Below, piece by piece: positions 21,465 through 31,723 of a DNA stretch of 64,000 bases. This stretch comes from Punica granatum (Eukaryota > Streptophyta > Magnoliopsida > Myrtales > Lythraceae), in NCBI RefSeq assembly GCF_007655135.1, contig NC_045129.1:34163122-34227121 (forward strand), read 5' to 3'. Positions within the stretch are counted from its first letter, which is position 1. Each line of letters begins with the position of its first letter. The position numbers and the translations under genes were made by a program. The notes beneath the pieces are model-generated. The model was not told the origin of the DNA. It saw nothing but the letters and a program-made list of their open reading frames with translations, and searched no databases.

Positions 21465-24400
21465 ATGGAATACCTTAAGGATAGGGAACTGATATGCAAA
21501 AGTATAGAAAGTCTTGATAAATGTCTGATAGACTGGAAGGTTTATTGTTTTAAAAATATGGATTGGTTTAAAACAAGTTCTTCGAGTACATGTCCTTCTG
21601 AAAATAATTTCGATAATGATTCTGTTCTCAACAGAGAAGAGGTCAATTTGGAATGTTTTGATAAATCTATCGATGATTGGGAGATCCCAAGAATCGCTTC
21701 AAAACAGATTTATAAAAACTCAAAATTCCAACAAATTTTCTCAAAAACCGATTACACCATAACAACGGAAGAGCGGGACATTCCCCTAAAAAACTCTTCA
21801 CAAACCATAAAACTCTTGAATCAAGAGTCCCTGAAAAAACATAACGATAAATACAACTTCATCCATATAGGGCTTGTCCAAGTGGGCATAAAACCCCTGA
21901 CCAGAGAAGGTTTAGATACCTCAGTACTCCTAGTGCTTAGGGATGCTAGGCTTCTGAATTACCATGAATCCATTCTTGGAACAGTAGAGACTAGTCTGTG
22001 TGACGGGCCAGTCCATTTCAACTGTTTCCCAAATTTCACCATGTCCCTCAAAGACCAAAACATAACTCATGGCTTGACCCTGCAAATCAAAACTCACAAT
22101 TACAAGATTGCTTTAGGCTCCATCCCTTTAGCCCTTGTATACAGACTCCATTACAAAACGATGGTCTCAGCATTTGCAACCAAAGCCTTCAACCATAGCC
22201 CCAAAGGAGAAACCCTCCTTTTCCAAACTGATATTGCCAGGTCAAACACTGTAGTTCCTAGACCAATTAGGTGGAATGAGGTAACTCTTCCTGAAGAATG
22301 GGTCTTAGAAGACGCAGTTGCCCCTGAAAAAATTCAAAATGAGGAACTTAGTCGAGTGAGCCAGTTCCAAGATGGGAGAGTTTCCATAAGCTTTCACCAT
22401 AGGAGATCAGTCGACATACAGTCAACCTCAACCCCATCGATAAATTCTTCCTTTAGAAGCCCTGAGCTTAGAAGGAGATCATTCAATGTTGCCCCATCGG
22501 CAAACACTTTTCAAACAGCTACTGAAAACCCTCCTAGGACTGCCAACCTTAGAGGAATAAGTAGTGTCGCCACCGATATCCCTAGACCAGTGTACTCTGC
22601 CCCCATCACAGATGAAACTGAGTCTTCGCCACCTTCACCCACATTCTCATCCATAACCGATGCAACCAGAATCAATCCTAATCCTGAGATCTATGTTATT
22701 GAGAAAACATTTTCAATAGCCTCAGCCATCCTTAGGAATGACTTCTGCTCCAAAGAAAATGAAAAAAGAAAAAACTGGTTGTATGATGTCTTTACAAAAA
22801 ATTACGTAGAGACCATAATGCAAAACAGTTGGATCTTCTGGATGGAAGAAAATAGAAAGAACATCCTTTTCTGGGATTGGTTTTACCAATTCTTCATGGA
22901 AGAAAAGGCTCTCAAATTCAATGAAAATACCATAACCTGGAAACTACCTTTTAACAAAGCTGTAGTCTCCTCAAAACCCCCTCCAAAATATGTTGAGCCA
23001 AAAGAACCTGAGCAAACCAAAAACCTTAGGTTACTCAACATGATGATCAGGAATACCCGCGCCCAAGAGCATGAAAACCGGGAAAAAGAAAGACTTCAAG
23101 CAGAGTTAAAACTTCGCCAAAAACTCAATGAGCTCCATAAAGAAGTAAAAACTCTGAAAACTGATAAAAAGCTGGTTCAGACCTTGGACGATGCTGAACC
23201 CAAACCTGAGTGTAAAAACCAGGAATTCACTCATCAGAAATACCTCCTAAAACCTACAATCAAGGTGAACGACTTCCAAGTGGAAGTAACTGCCCTGTTG
23301 GATACAGGTGCAGACGCCAATTGTGTGAGGGAGGGAATAATCCCTAAAAAATACTGCGAATTGACCCATGAATCTTTACGTTCTGCCAGCAACAACAAAT
23401 TGAAAATCACCCATAAAATTGCAGAAGCAGAAGTTAAAAATGAAGATTCAACATACAAAACCGGTTTCCTAGTTGTCCAAGACTTAAAAAACGAAGTCAT
23501 ACTAGGAACACCCTTCATTCAGCTCATTAAACCCTTCCTGCTCACCAATTCAGGCATAAAAACGGTGTACTTAGGAAGCAAAACCCTTTTCCCTTTCGTA
23601 ACAAAACCTGTAACCAGAAATCTGGACATGATACAGGCAGCTGAGAGGCAAATAGGTTGGGTAAAAGATGAGATCTCTCACCATAATGTTGAAAATCTGC
23701 TCCAAAAACCAGATTGGAAACAAAAAATCGATAATCTCGACAGGCTGATTCAGGAGTCAGTTTGTGGAGAAACCCCAAACGCTTTCTGGGATAGGAAGCA
23801 GCATGTCATCGACTTACCTTATGAAAAGGATTTCGATGAGAAAAATATCCCAACAAAAGCCAGACCCATTCAGATGAACCAAGAGTTGGAAAGACACTGC
23901 AAGGTAGAAATCCAAGACCTCTTGAACAAAAAATTGATTAGGCCTAGTAAGTCTCCCTGGAGTTGTTCAGTCTTCTACGTGAACAAAAATGCTGAGCTTG
24001 AAAGAGGAGTCCCCAGGTTAGTAATCAATTACAAGCCCTTGAACCAAGCCTTAAGGTGGATTAGGTACCCCATACCTAACAAAAAAGATTTGCTCCAAAG
24101 ACTCCATGATTCAAAAATATTTTCAAAATTCGACATGAAGTCAGGTTTTTGGCAAATTCAAATCGCCGAAAAGGACAAATACAAAACTGCATTCACAGTT
24201 CCGTTTGGCCAGTACGAATGGAATGTAATGCCATTTGGGCTCAAAAATGCCCCATCTGAATTTCAGAAAATCATGAATGACATCTTTGGTGAATACTCCG
24301 ATTTCATAATTGTATACATCGATGATGTCCTCATATTTTCCAAAACCCCTGATTCTCATTTCAGACATCTGAAGCATTTTCTGAGGGTCACCTCGATAAA

Positions 24401-25139
24401 TGGTTTGACTGTGTCTCCGACTAAAGTCTGCCTCTTCCAAACCAAAATCCGATTCCTAGGGCACAACATCAGCAGGGGCACCATAATCCCCATCAACAGG
24501 TCCATCCAGTTTGCTGATAGGTTCCCTGATCAAATCCATGATAAAAAACAGCTTCAAAGGTTCTTAGGAAGTCTAAACTACGTTGTAGATTTCTTCCCTG
24601 GCCTAAGTAAGCTTTGCAAACCCCTCCATAACAGGTTAAAGAATTCTCCTCCACCATGGACGGATGAACAAACCAAAATTGTGAAGCAAATCAAGCTTCA
24701 AATCAAAAATCTGCCTTGCTTGCACTTGGCAGATCCTTCTGCAAAAAAGATTGTTGAAACGGACGCCTCTGAAGAAGGATACGGAGGAATCTTGAAACAA
24801 TCCAAAAATGGACTTGAGCAAGTTGTTCAGTTCACATCAAAACATTGGAACCCTACCCAGAAGAATTACTCAACAATAAAAAAAGAAATTCTTTCTGTGG
24901 TCCTTTGCATTTCTAAATTTCAATATGATCTTCTAAACCAAAGGTTTTTACTTCGGATTGATTGCAAATCTGCAAAAGAGGTTCTTCAAAAAGATGTTCA
25001 AAACATTGCATCAAAACAGATTTTTGCCCGCTGGCAAGCTATCTTGAGTGTATTTGATTTTGACATTGAATTCATAAAAGGTGAGACTAACAGTCTCCCT
25101 GACTTCCTGACAAGAGAATTCCTGCAGGTACCAACATGA
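21465..25139 (+). CDS. Viral polyprotein, segment A unit 1, intact: movement protein, protease, RT, RNase H (1,224 aa)
   Basis: Domains in order: a 30K-type movement protein at about residues 90-260, with the family Asp in LLVLRDAR (D160); a Ser/Pro-rich linker; a Trp-rich short domain at about 420-490; a Lys/Glu coiled coil at about 525-575; a retroviral-type aspartic protease with LLDTGAD (about 611-617); a reverse transcriptase with FWQIQIAEKDKYKTAF, MPFGLKNAPSEFQ and YIDDVLIFS (951-959); and RNase H with ETDASEEGYGG (catalytic-type Asp about 1100). It ends without an integrase. No CCHC zinc knuckle, the usual mark of caulimovirid coat proteins, is visible between movement protein and protease. 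The frame is uninterrupted and starts at the first long ATG. The stop overlaps the next frame's start as ATGA, a reinitiation-type junction. Confidence 0.93.
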   Translation: MEYLKDRELICKSIESLDKCLIDWKVYCFKNMDWFKTSSSSTCPSENNFDNDSVLNREEVNLECFDKSIDDWEIPRIASKQIYKNSKFQQIFSKTDYTITTEERDIPLKNSSQTIKLLNQESLKKHNDKYNFIHIGLVQVGIKPLTREGLDTSVLLVLRDARLLNYHESILGTVETSLCDGPVHFNCFPNFTMSLKDQNITHGLTLQIKTHNYKIALGSIPLALVYRLHYKTMVSAFATKAFNHSPKGETLLFQTDIARSNTVVPRPIRWNEVTLPEEWVLEDAVAPEKIQNEELSRVSQFQDGRVSISFHHRRSVDIQSTSTPSINSSFRSPELRRRSFNVAPSANTFQTATENPPRTANLRGISSVATDIPRPVYSAPITDETESSPPSPTFSSITDATRINPNPEIYVIEKTFSIASAILRNDFCSKENEKRKNWLYDVFTKNYVETIMQNSWIFWMEENRKNILFWDWFYQFFMEEKALKFNENTITWKLPFNKAVVSSKPPPKYVEPKEPEQTKNLRLLNMMIRNTRAQEHENREKERLQAELKLRQKLNELHKEVKTLKTDKKLVQTLDDAEPKPECKNQEFTHQKYLLKPTIKVNDFQVEVTALLDTGADANCVREGIIPKKYCELTHESLRSASNNKLKITHKIAEAEVKNEDSTYKTGFLVVQDLKNEVILGTPFIQLIKPFLLTNSGIKTVYLGSKTLFPFVTKPVTRNLDMIQAAERQIGWVKDEISHHNVENLLQKPDWKQKIDNLDRLIQESVCGETPNAFWDRKQHVIDLPYEKDFDEKNIPTKARPIQMNQELERHCKVEIQDLLNKKLIRPSKSPWSCSVFYVNKNAELERGVPRLVINYKPLNQALRWIRYPIPNKKDLLQRLHDSKIFSKFDMKSGFWQIQIAEKDKYKTAFTVPFGQYEWNVMPFGLKNAPSEFQKIMNDIFGEYSDFIIVYIDDVLIFSKTPDSHFRHLKHFLRVTSINGLTVSPTKVCLFQTKIRFLGHNISRGTIIPINRSIQFADRFPDQIHDKKQLQRFLGSLNYVVDFFPGLSKLCKPLHNRLKNSPPPWTDEQTKIVKQIKLQIKNLPCLHLADPSAKKIVETDASEEGYGGILKQSKNGLEQVVQFTSKHWNPTQKNYSTIKKEILSVVLCISKFQYDLLNQRFLLRIDCKSAKEVLQKDVQNIASKQIFARWQAILSVFDFDIEFIKGETNSLPDFLTREFLQVPT

Positions 25140-26575
25140 GCAAGAGGACTCGTTCCTCGAAAAAAGAGGCTGCGGCCTCAAAACAGCTGGCTCCCAGCCA
25201 GTCGATAAAGAATGAGGAGCAATCCTCGCACCATAAGGCCTCTGGCCAACCATCCATTGGACAGATCACTGTTGATAGCCAGATAAAAACCTATCGACAG
25301 ACTCTCCAACAGGAGATCGATAAACAGAGCTGCATGCAGACTCTGCCAGGTAAAATTCCTAAACCCAAAAAGGAGAAACAAACTCTTGCAAAACAGAGTT
25401 CCTCTCCCGTCGATAATGATGCCGTAGTCCAGCAATGGATTACTGTTTTAAAAGATAAACCAGAAATAGCACAAGTGCTATCTGGGATATCTCCTCCTCA
25501 GCTGGAGACTAGCAAGGGAGAGAGCTCTAGGCAAATCGCCAAAAGAGCAGAAAAAAGTCTCACAACATTTTCCGATAAGGAAACCAGCTCTTCAAAAACA
25601 GCACCATGGTTTCCAAAATCATTATTTCAAACTGTTTTGATTATGGAAGAAGGTTTTTACCACGAAAACCCCTTCTTCGCTGCATCAAAATTGTTTCCCG
25701 AAAATTGGTATTTCCGGCCGTTTGACATTTCAAAAACCCGGGAATATTATGAGAAAATTTTGAGTGATACAGGTTCAGTTGAGTTCAAACACCACCTCGT
25801 CTTTGGCTCCTCAAACACCATATCCCACTCTACAGCCAAAATACTCAGAGTGATCCACCCGAGAGAATGGAATGAGGGAAAACCTTACCAAATCCATAAA
25901 TTCCAAGCCCGGTTCTCGTCCGATCTCCCCCATAATGCCATGTATTCCTACTGGGATTACCAGCAAGCATGGTACAATGCATTTTTGTACCAAAACCATG
26001 AGTTCAGACACACTTGGCTGATCTTTTTCCATTCTAAAGATATAGCCATATTTCCCTTTTGGTTCGCCCACTGGTGGTCTATCTGGGGTCCTATTCCAGA
26101 CATACTGCCTCCCATAATCCATGAAGCCTATATCATGTTCGCTTCCAGATTCAAACCTCAAGGGAATCAAACCATCTTCCCCGTGCTTCTCCAGTTCTAC
26201 CAGATCTTTGGATTATCATGGGTTCATAATTGGTCTTTCGGATACAAGCCTGATCAACAGACAGGCCTGCAGACACTGGCCAGGATCTTCAAATGCAAAT
26301 GGTGGGTTAAGCTGAAGGTAGATCATCTTGACTCCCAATTTGTTCTCAGTTGGTTCCGTAAAAATGCTCTTGTCTCAGACAAGGCACAAGTGGACCACCA
26401 AAGCTTTCTCCAGGTCAAAGCCCGCGCTTCGTCCTTCCTCTCAGCAGCAAAAACTGATGAGGATTACATAGGGCGACTCAGTCAGGTCCTCCTGGAGCTC
26501 AAAGAATTAAACACTGCTTCGTCTGCATCAGAGTCCCACAGGGAACAAGGCGACAGTGATTTCTCATCTGAGTGA
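25136..26575 (+). CDS. Viral second frame, segment A unit 1: orphan 479-aa protein
   Basis: The start ATG overlaps the polyprotein stop (ATGA), so translation is probably coupled. The N-terminal 110 residues are Lys/Ser/Gln-rich and likely disordered. The folded part (about 150-430) is dense in aromatic residues: KLFPENWYFRPFDI, SYWDYQQAWYNAF, FWFAHWWSIWGPIPDI, FGLSWVHNWSFGY. The tail is acidic (DSDFSSE). I recognise no catalytic motif, zinc knuckle or transactivator signature, and cannot assign coat, assembly or translation functions. It is unlike the segment-B protein. The frame is intact in all three units with very few changes, which suggests either recent integration or constraint. Confidence 0.85.
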   Translation: MSKRTRSSKKEAAASKQLAPSQSIKNEEQSSHHKASGQPSIGQITVDSQIKTYRQTLQQEIDKQSCMQTLPGKIPKPKKEKQTLAKQSSSPVDNDAVVQQWITVLKDKPEIAQVLSGISPPQLETSKGESSRQIAKRAEKSLTTFSDKETSSSKTAPWFPKSLFQTVLIMEEGFYHENPFFAASKLFPENWYFRPFDISKTREYYEKILSDTGSVEFKHHLVFGSSNTISHSTAKILRVIHPREWNEGKPYQIHKFQARFSSDLPHNAMYSYWDYQQAWYNAFLYQNHEFRHTWLIFFHSKDIAIFPFWFAHWWSIWGPIPDILPPIIHEAYIMFASRFKPQGNQTIFPVLLQFYQIFGLSWVHNWSFGYKPDQQTGLQTLARIFKCKWWVKLKVDHLDSQFVLSWFRKNALVSDKAQVDHQSFLQVKARASSFLSAAKTDEDYIGRLSQVLLELKELNTASSASESHREQGDSDFSSE

Positions 26576-27270
26576 TTGCTAGCCCCAGCAACCGAGAGCG
26601 TCCGCCCACTGTTTCAGACACGTGGATCATTACCGGACAAAAAACCTTTCGGCTCAAAAGGCTATGCCCCGACATAATCAGCGCAATCTCCGAAAGCGTC
26701 CCACCACTACTCACAGTGGTACCATAACGGACAAAAAACCTTTCGGCGAGCGTGCCCGACATAAAGCAGCCTCCTGTCACCTTTTGCGACAAAAAAGGTC
26801 ACTGTAGCTACAGTATATCCCACTGAGCTCGACAGTAACCCCGCATGTGAGTGCACAGTGTAAAGCTGCACAACGACAAGGCATCCACCACTGCCTATAA
26901 GAGTGCCCTTCCTCCAGCATCGAGGAGGACACACACCCGCAACACATAATTCACTCTTCCTCTCTTCTTCTCTTATCTCTTCCCACATGTAAACATCCGG
27001 CTCCCATAACCCGGATCCTCCAACCCCCTTTCTGTGTGTAAGTTCCAGTGTAAGCATGGATTGAGTCCTTCCAGACTCTTTCCTTTTATTTTAATGTCTT
27101 CTTCTTTTGTTTGTTTCAAACTCATGTACTCCCTTCAGCCCATCATGGGCTAAGTGTTTGAATAAATCTTCCATGTCGATCTCATATTTATCTTGACAGT
27201 CTATGCATATCAGATCCATGTTCTTCTTGTATTCCATGGTTGTCCCCTACGGATAGATCTCTGGGTAAAA
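26576..27270 (+). promoter_or_regulatory. Viral intergenic/promoter region, copy 1
   Basis: Same organisation as the region at 19998: enhancer-like direct repeat, palindrome, TATAA (26896-26900), hairpin and AATAAA (27161-27166). This poly(A) signal would end RNA started in copy 0 and so yield a full-length redundant RNA of unit 1. Confidence 0.85.
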
Positions 27271-27283
27271 TGGTATCAGAGCC
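27271..27283 (+). other. tRNA-Met primer-binding site, unit 2
   Basis: TGGTATCAGAGCC, the canonical plant initiator-Met-tRNA complement used by caulimovirids and many plant retroelements. Confidence 0.92.
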
Positions 27284-28051
27284 AAGAATAGGTGGGGATA
27301 GGATGTATATTCCGTTGAAGTTACTTAGATCCATGTAGATCTCGTAGGTCATGTTCATCTAGGACCGCCTTCATGGCTGGTAGAAACTCATGTAGCGTTC
27401 TCCCAATAGTGTATTCTTGCATATCCTATACAATGTACTGAAGCTGGTATAAACAAGATAGGAAGAAGGCATAGATCACGTTCTCTTTAGGCTTCTAGAT
27501 CCATCCACAATGAACTGATGCTCACAAAAGAAGTAGTGCAATAGGCTCTAATGTCCATCCAGTCGCTCTAATGGACCCTACACATTCACCGTTTGTAGTA
27601 ACCCGGGGGGAAGTCCTAAGGTGTACCCGTTTGTAAGTCCCGACGGTTAGGGCAGTTTCAGGGTAAAAATTGGAAATAATCCCGGTAGTGTTATGAACAC
27701 CGTCTAAGTAGATGGAGGTTATCGACTGGAGTAGAGTTATCCTAGGGCATTACCGTTCGTAGAGGTACAGCAGTTGGGGTATGGGTCTATATAGATCTCT
27801 CAAAGAGTAAGTGAGTTTTATGTATTTGTCTCCCTACTATTATTGTTAAAACCAGGTACAGCAGTTGGTTAGGGATGTGCTAGGATCCGACGGGAAACAC
27901 TGTGTGAGGAATCTGCCGTTCATCCAGGTAAATCTTAGATCTTGATCTTGAGAGAAGCTGGGTAGGAGTATCTGATACGGTATAGCATCTCTGAACTACC
28001 TTCTAGGCTGATGGTTCTATTAGATCTGTAGAGCTTTCGTCTAGGATAGGT
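27284..28051 (+). promoter_or_regulatory. Long untranslated leader, unit 2
   Basis: Nearly the same as the unit 1 leader but shares with unit 3 a five-base addition near 27709 and several substitutions. Confidence 0.6.
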
Positions 28052-31000
28052 ATGGAATACCTTAAGGATAGGGAACTGATATGCAAAAGTATAGAAAGTC
28101 TTGATAAATGTCTGATAGACTGGAAGGTTTATTGTTTTAAAAATATGGATTGGTTTAAAACAAGTTCTTCGAGTACATGTCCTTCTGAAAATAATTTCGA
28201 TAATGATTCTGTTCTCAACAGAGAAGAGGTCAATTTGGAATGTTTTGATAAATCTATCGATGATTGGGAGATCCCAAGAATCGCTTCAAAACAGATTTAT
28301 AAAAACTCAAAATTCCAACAAATTTTCTCAAAAACCGATTACACCATAACAACGGAAGAGCGGGACATTCCCCTAAAAAACTCTTCACAAACCATAAAAC
28401 TCTTGAATCAAGAGTCCCTGAAAAAACATAACGATAAATACAACTTCATCCATATAGGGCTTGTCCAAGTGGGCATAAAACCCCTGACCAGAGAAGGTTT
28501 AGATACCTCAGTACTCCTAGTGCTTAGGGATGCTAGGCTTCTGAATTACCATGAATCCATTCTTGGAACAGTAGAGACTAGTCTGTGTGACGGGCCAGTC
28601 CATTTCAACTGTTTCCCAAATTTCACCATGTCCCTCAAAGACCAAAACATAACTCATGGCTTGACCCTGCAAATCAAAACTCACAATTACAAGATTGCTT
28701 TAGGCTCCATCCCTTTAGCCCTTGTATACAGACTCCATTACAAAACGATGGTCTCAGCATTTGCAACCAAAGCCTTCAACCATAGCCCCAAAGGAGAAAC
28801 CCTCCTTTTCCAAACTGATATTGCCAGGTCAAACACTGTAGTTCCTAGACCAATTAGGTGGAATGAGGTAACTCTTCCTGAAGAATGGGTCTTAGAAGAC
28901 GCAGTTGCCCCTGAAAAAATTCAAAATGAGGAACTTAGTCGAGTGAGCCAGTTCCAAGATGGGAGAGTTTCCATAAGCTTTCACCATAGGAGATCAGTCG
29001 ACATACAGTCAACCTCAACCCCATCGATAAATTCTTCCTTTAGAAGCCCTGAGCTTAGAAGGAGATCATTCAATGTTGCCCCATCGGCAAACACTTTTCA
29101 AACAGCTACTGAAAACCCTCCTAGGACTGCCAACCTTAGAGGAATAAGTAGTGTCGCCACCGATATCCCTAGACCAGTGTACTCTGCCCCCATCACAGAT
29201 GAAACTGAGTCTTCGCCACCTTCACCCACATTCTCATCCATAACCGATGCAACCAGAATCAATCCTAATCTGAGATCTATGTTATTGAGAAAACATTTTC
29301 AATAGCCTCAGCCATCCTTAGGAATGACTTCTGCTCCAAAGAAAATGAAAAAAGAAAAAACTGGTTGTATGATGTCTTTACAAAAAATACGTAGAGACCA
29401 TAATGCAAAACAGTTGGATCTTCTGGATGGAAGAAAATAGAAAGAACATCCTTTTCTGGGATTGGTTTTACCAATTCTTCATGGAAGAAAAGGCTCTCAA
29501 ATTCAATGAAAATACCATAACCTGGAAACTACCTTTTAACAAAACTGTAGTCTCCTCAAAACCCCCTCCAAAATATGTTGAGCCAAAAGAACCTGAGCAA
29601 ACCAAAAACCTTAGGTTACTCAACATGATGATCAGGAATACCCGCGCCCAAGAGCATGAAAACCGGGAAAAAGAAAGACTTCAAGCAGAGTTAAAACTTC
29701 GCCAAAAACTCAATGAGCTCCATAAAGAAGTAAAAACTCTGAAAACTGATAAAAAGCTGGTTCAGACCTTGGACGATGCTGAACCCAAACCTGAGTGTAA
29801 AAACCAGGAATTCACTCATCAGAAATACCTCCTAAAACCTACAATCAAGGTGAACGACTTCCAAGTGGAAGTAACTGCCCTGTTGGATACAGGTGCAGAC
29901 GCCAATTGTGTGAGGGAGGGAATAATCCCTAAAAAATACTGCGAATTGACCCATGAATCTTTACGTTCTGCCAGCAACAACAAATTGAAAATCACCCATA
30001 AAATTGCAGAAGCAGAAGTTAAAAATGAAGATTCAACATACAAAACCGGTTTCCTAGTTGTCCAAGACTTAAAAAACGAAGTCATACTAGGAACACCCTT
30101 CATTCAGCTCATTAAACCCTTCCTGCTCACCAATTCAGGCATAAAAACGGTGTACTTAGGAAGCAAAACCCTTTTCCCTTTCGTAACAAAACCTGTAACC
30201 AGAAATCTGGACATGATACAGGCAGCTGAGAGGCAAATAGGTTGGGTAAAAGATGAGATCTCTCACCATAATGTTGAAAATCTGCTCCAAAAACCAGATT
30301 GGAAACAAAAAATCGATAATCTCGACAGGCTGATTCAGGAGTCAGTTTGTGGAGAAACCCCAAACGCTTTCTGGGATAGGAAGCAGCATGTCATCGACTT
30401 ACCTTATGAAAAGGATTTCGATGAGAAAAATATCCCAACAAAAGCCAGACCCATTCAGATGAACCAAGAGTTGGAAAGACACTGCAAGGTAGAAATCCAA
30501 GACCTCTTGAACAAAAAATTGATTAGGCCTAGTAAGTCTCCCTGGAGTTGTTCAGTCTTCTACGTGAACAAAAATGCTGAGCTTGAAAGAGGAGTCCCCA
30601 GGTTAGTAATCAATTACAAGCCCTTGAACCAAGCCTTAAGGTGGATTAGGTACCCCATACCTAACAAAAAAGATTTGCTCCAAAGACTCCATGATTCAAA
30701 AATATTTTCAAAATTCGACATGAAGTCAGGTTTTTGGCAAATTCAAATCGCCGAAAAGGACAAATACAAAACTGCATTCACAGTTCCGTTTGGCCAGTAC
30801 GAATGGAATGTAATGCCATTTGGGCTCAAAAATGCCCCATCTGAATTTCAGAAAATCATGAATGACATCTTTGGTGAATACTCCGATTTCATAATTGTAT
30901 ACATCGATGATGTCCTCATATTTTCCAAAACCCCTGATTCTCATTTCAGACATCTGAAGCATTTTCTGAGGGTCACCTCGATAAATGGTTTGACTGTGTC

Positions 31001-31723
31001 TCCGACTAAAGTCTGCCTCTTCCAAACCAAAATCCGATTCCTAGGGCACAACATCAGCAGGGGCACCATAATCCCCATCAACAGGTCCATCCAGTTTGCT
31101 GATAGGTTCCCTGATCAAATCCATGATAAAAAACAGCTTCAAAGGTTCTTAGGAAGTCTAAACTACGTTGTAGATTTCTTCCCTGGCCTAAGTAAGCTTT
31201 GCAAACCCCTCCATAACAGGTTAAAGAATTCTCCTCCACCATGGACGGATGAACAAACCAAAATTGTGAAGCAAATCAAGCTTCAAATCAAAAATCTGCC
31301 TTGCTTGCACTTGGCAGATCCTTCTGCAAAAAAGATTGTTGAAACGGACGCCTCTGAAGAAGGATACGGAGGAATCTTGAAACAATCCAAAAATGGACTT
31401 GAGCAAGTTGTTCAGTTCACATCAAAACATTGGAACCCTACCCAGAAGAATTACTCAACAATAAAAAAAGAAATTCTTTTGTGGTCCTTTGCATTTCTAA
31501 ATTTCAATATGATCTTCTAAACCAAAGGTTTTTACTTCGGATTGATTGCAAATCTGCAAAAGAGGTTCTTCAAAAAGATGTTCAAAACATTGCATCAAAA
31601 CAGATTTTTGCCCGCTGGCAAGCTATCTTGAGTGTATTTGATTTTGACATTGAATTCATAAAAGGTGAGACTAACAGTCTCCCTGACTTCCTGACAAGAG
31701 AATTCCTGCAGGTACCAACATGA
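28052..31723 (+). pseudogene. Viral polyprotein, segment A unit 2, three single-base losses
   Basis: Same protein as unit 1 over its whole length. Compared with unit 1, one base is missing near 29271, one near 29389 and one near 31480 (in a T run), so the movement-protein part is cut off from protease/RT, and the RNase H tail shifts frame. Protease (about 29888), RT catalytic region (about 30900) and most of RNase H remain open within 29403-31520. All three breaks are single-base losses, so sequencing or assembly error is possible. As written, no full-length polyprotein can be made. Confidence 0.88.

Noticed and set aside
25811..26170. Minus-strand frames recurring in every viral unit (for example 25811-26170, 24141-24440)
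   Set aside because: They are the antisense of the conserved viral frames and recur only because the units are copies; no independent signal.
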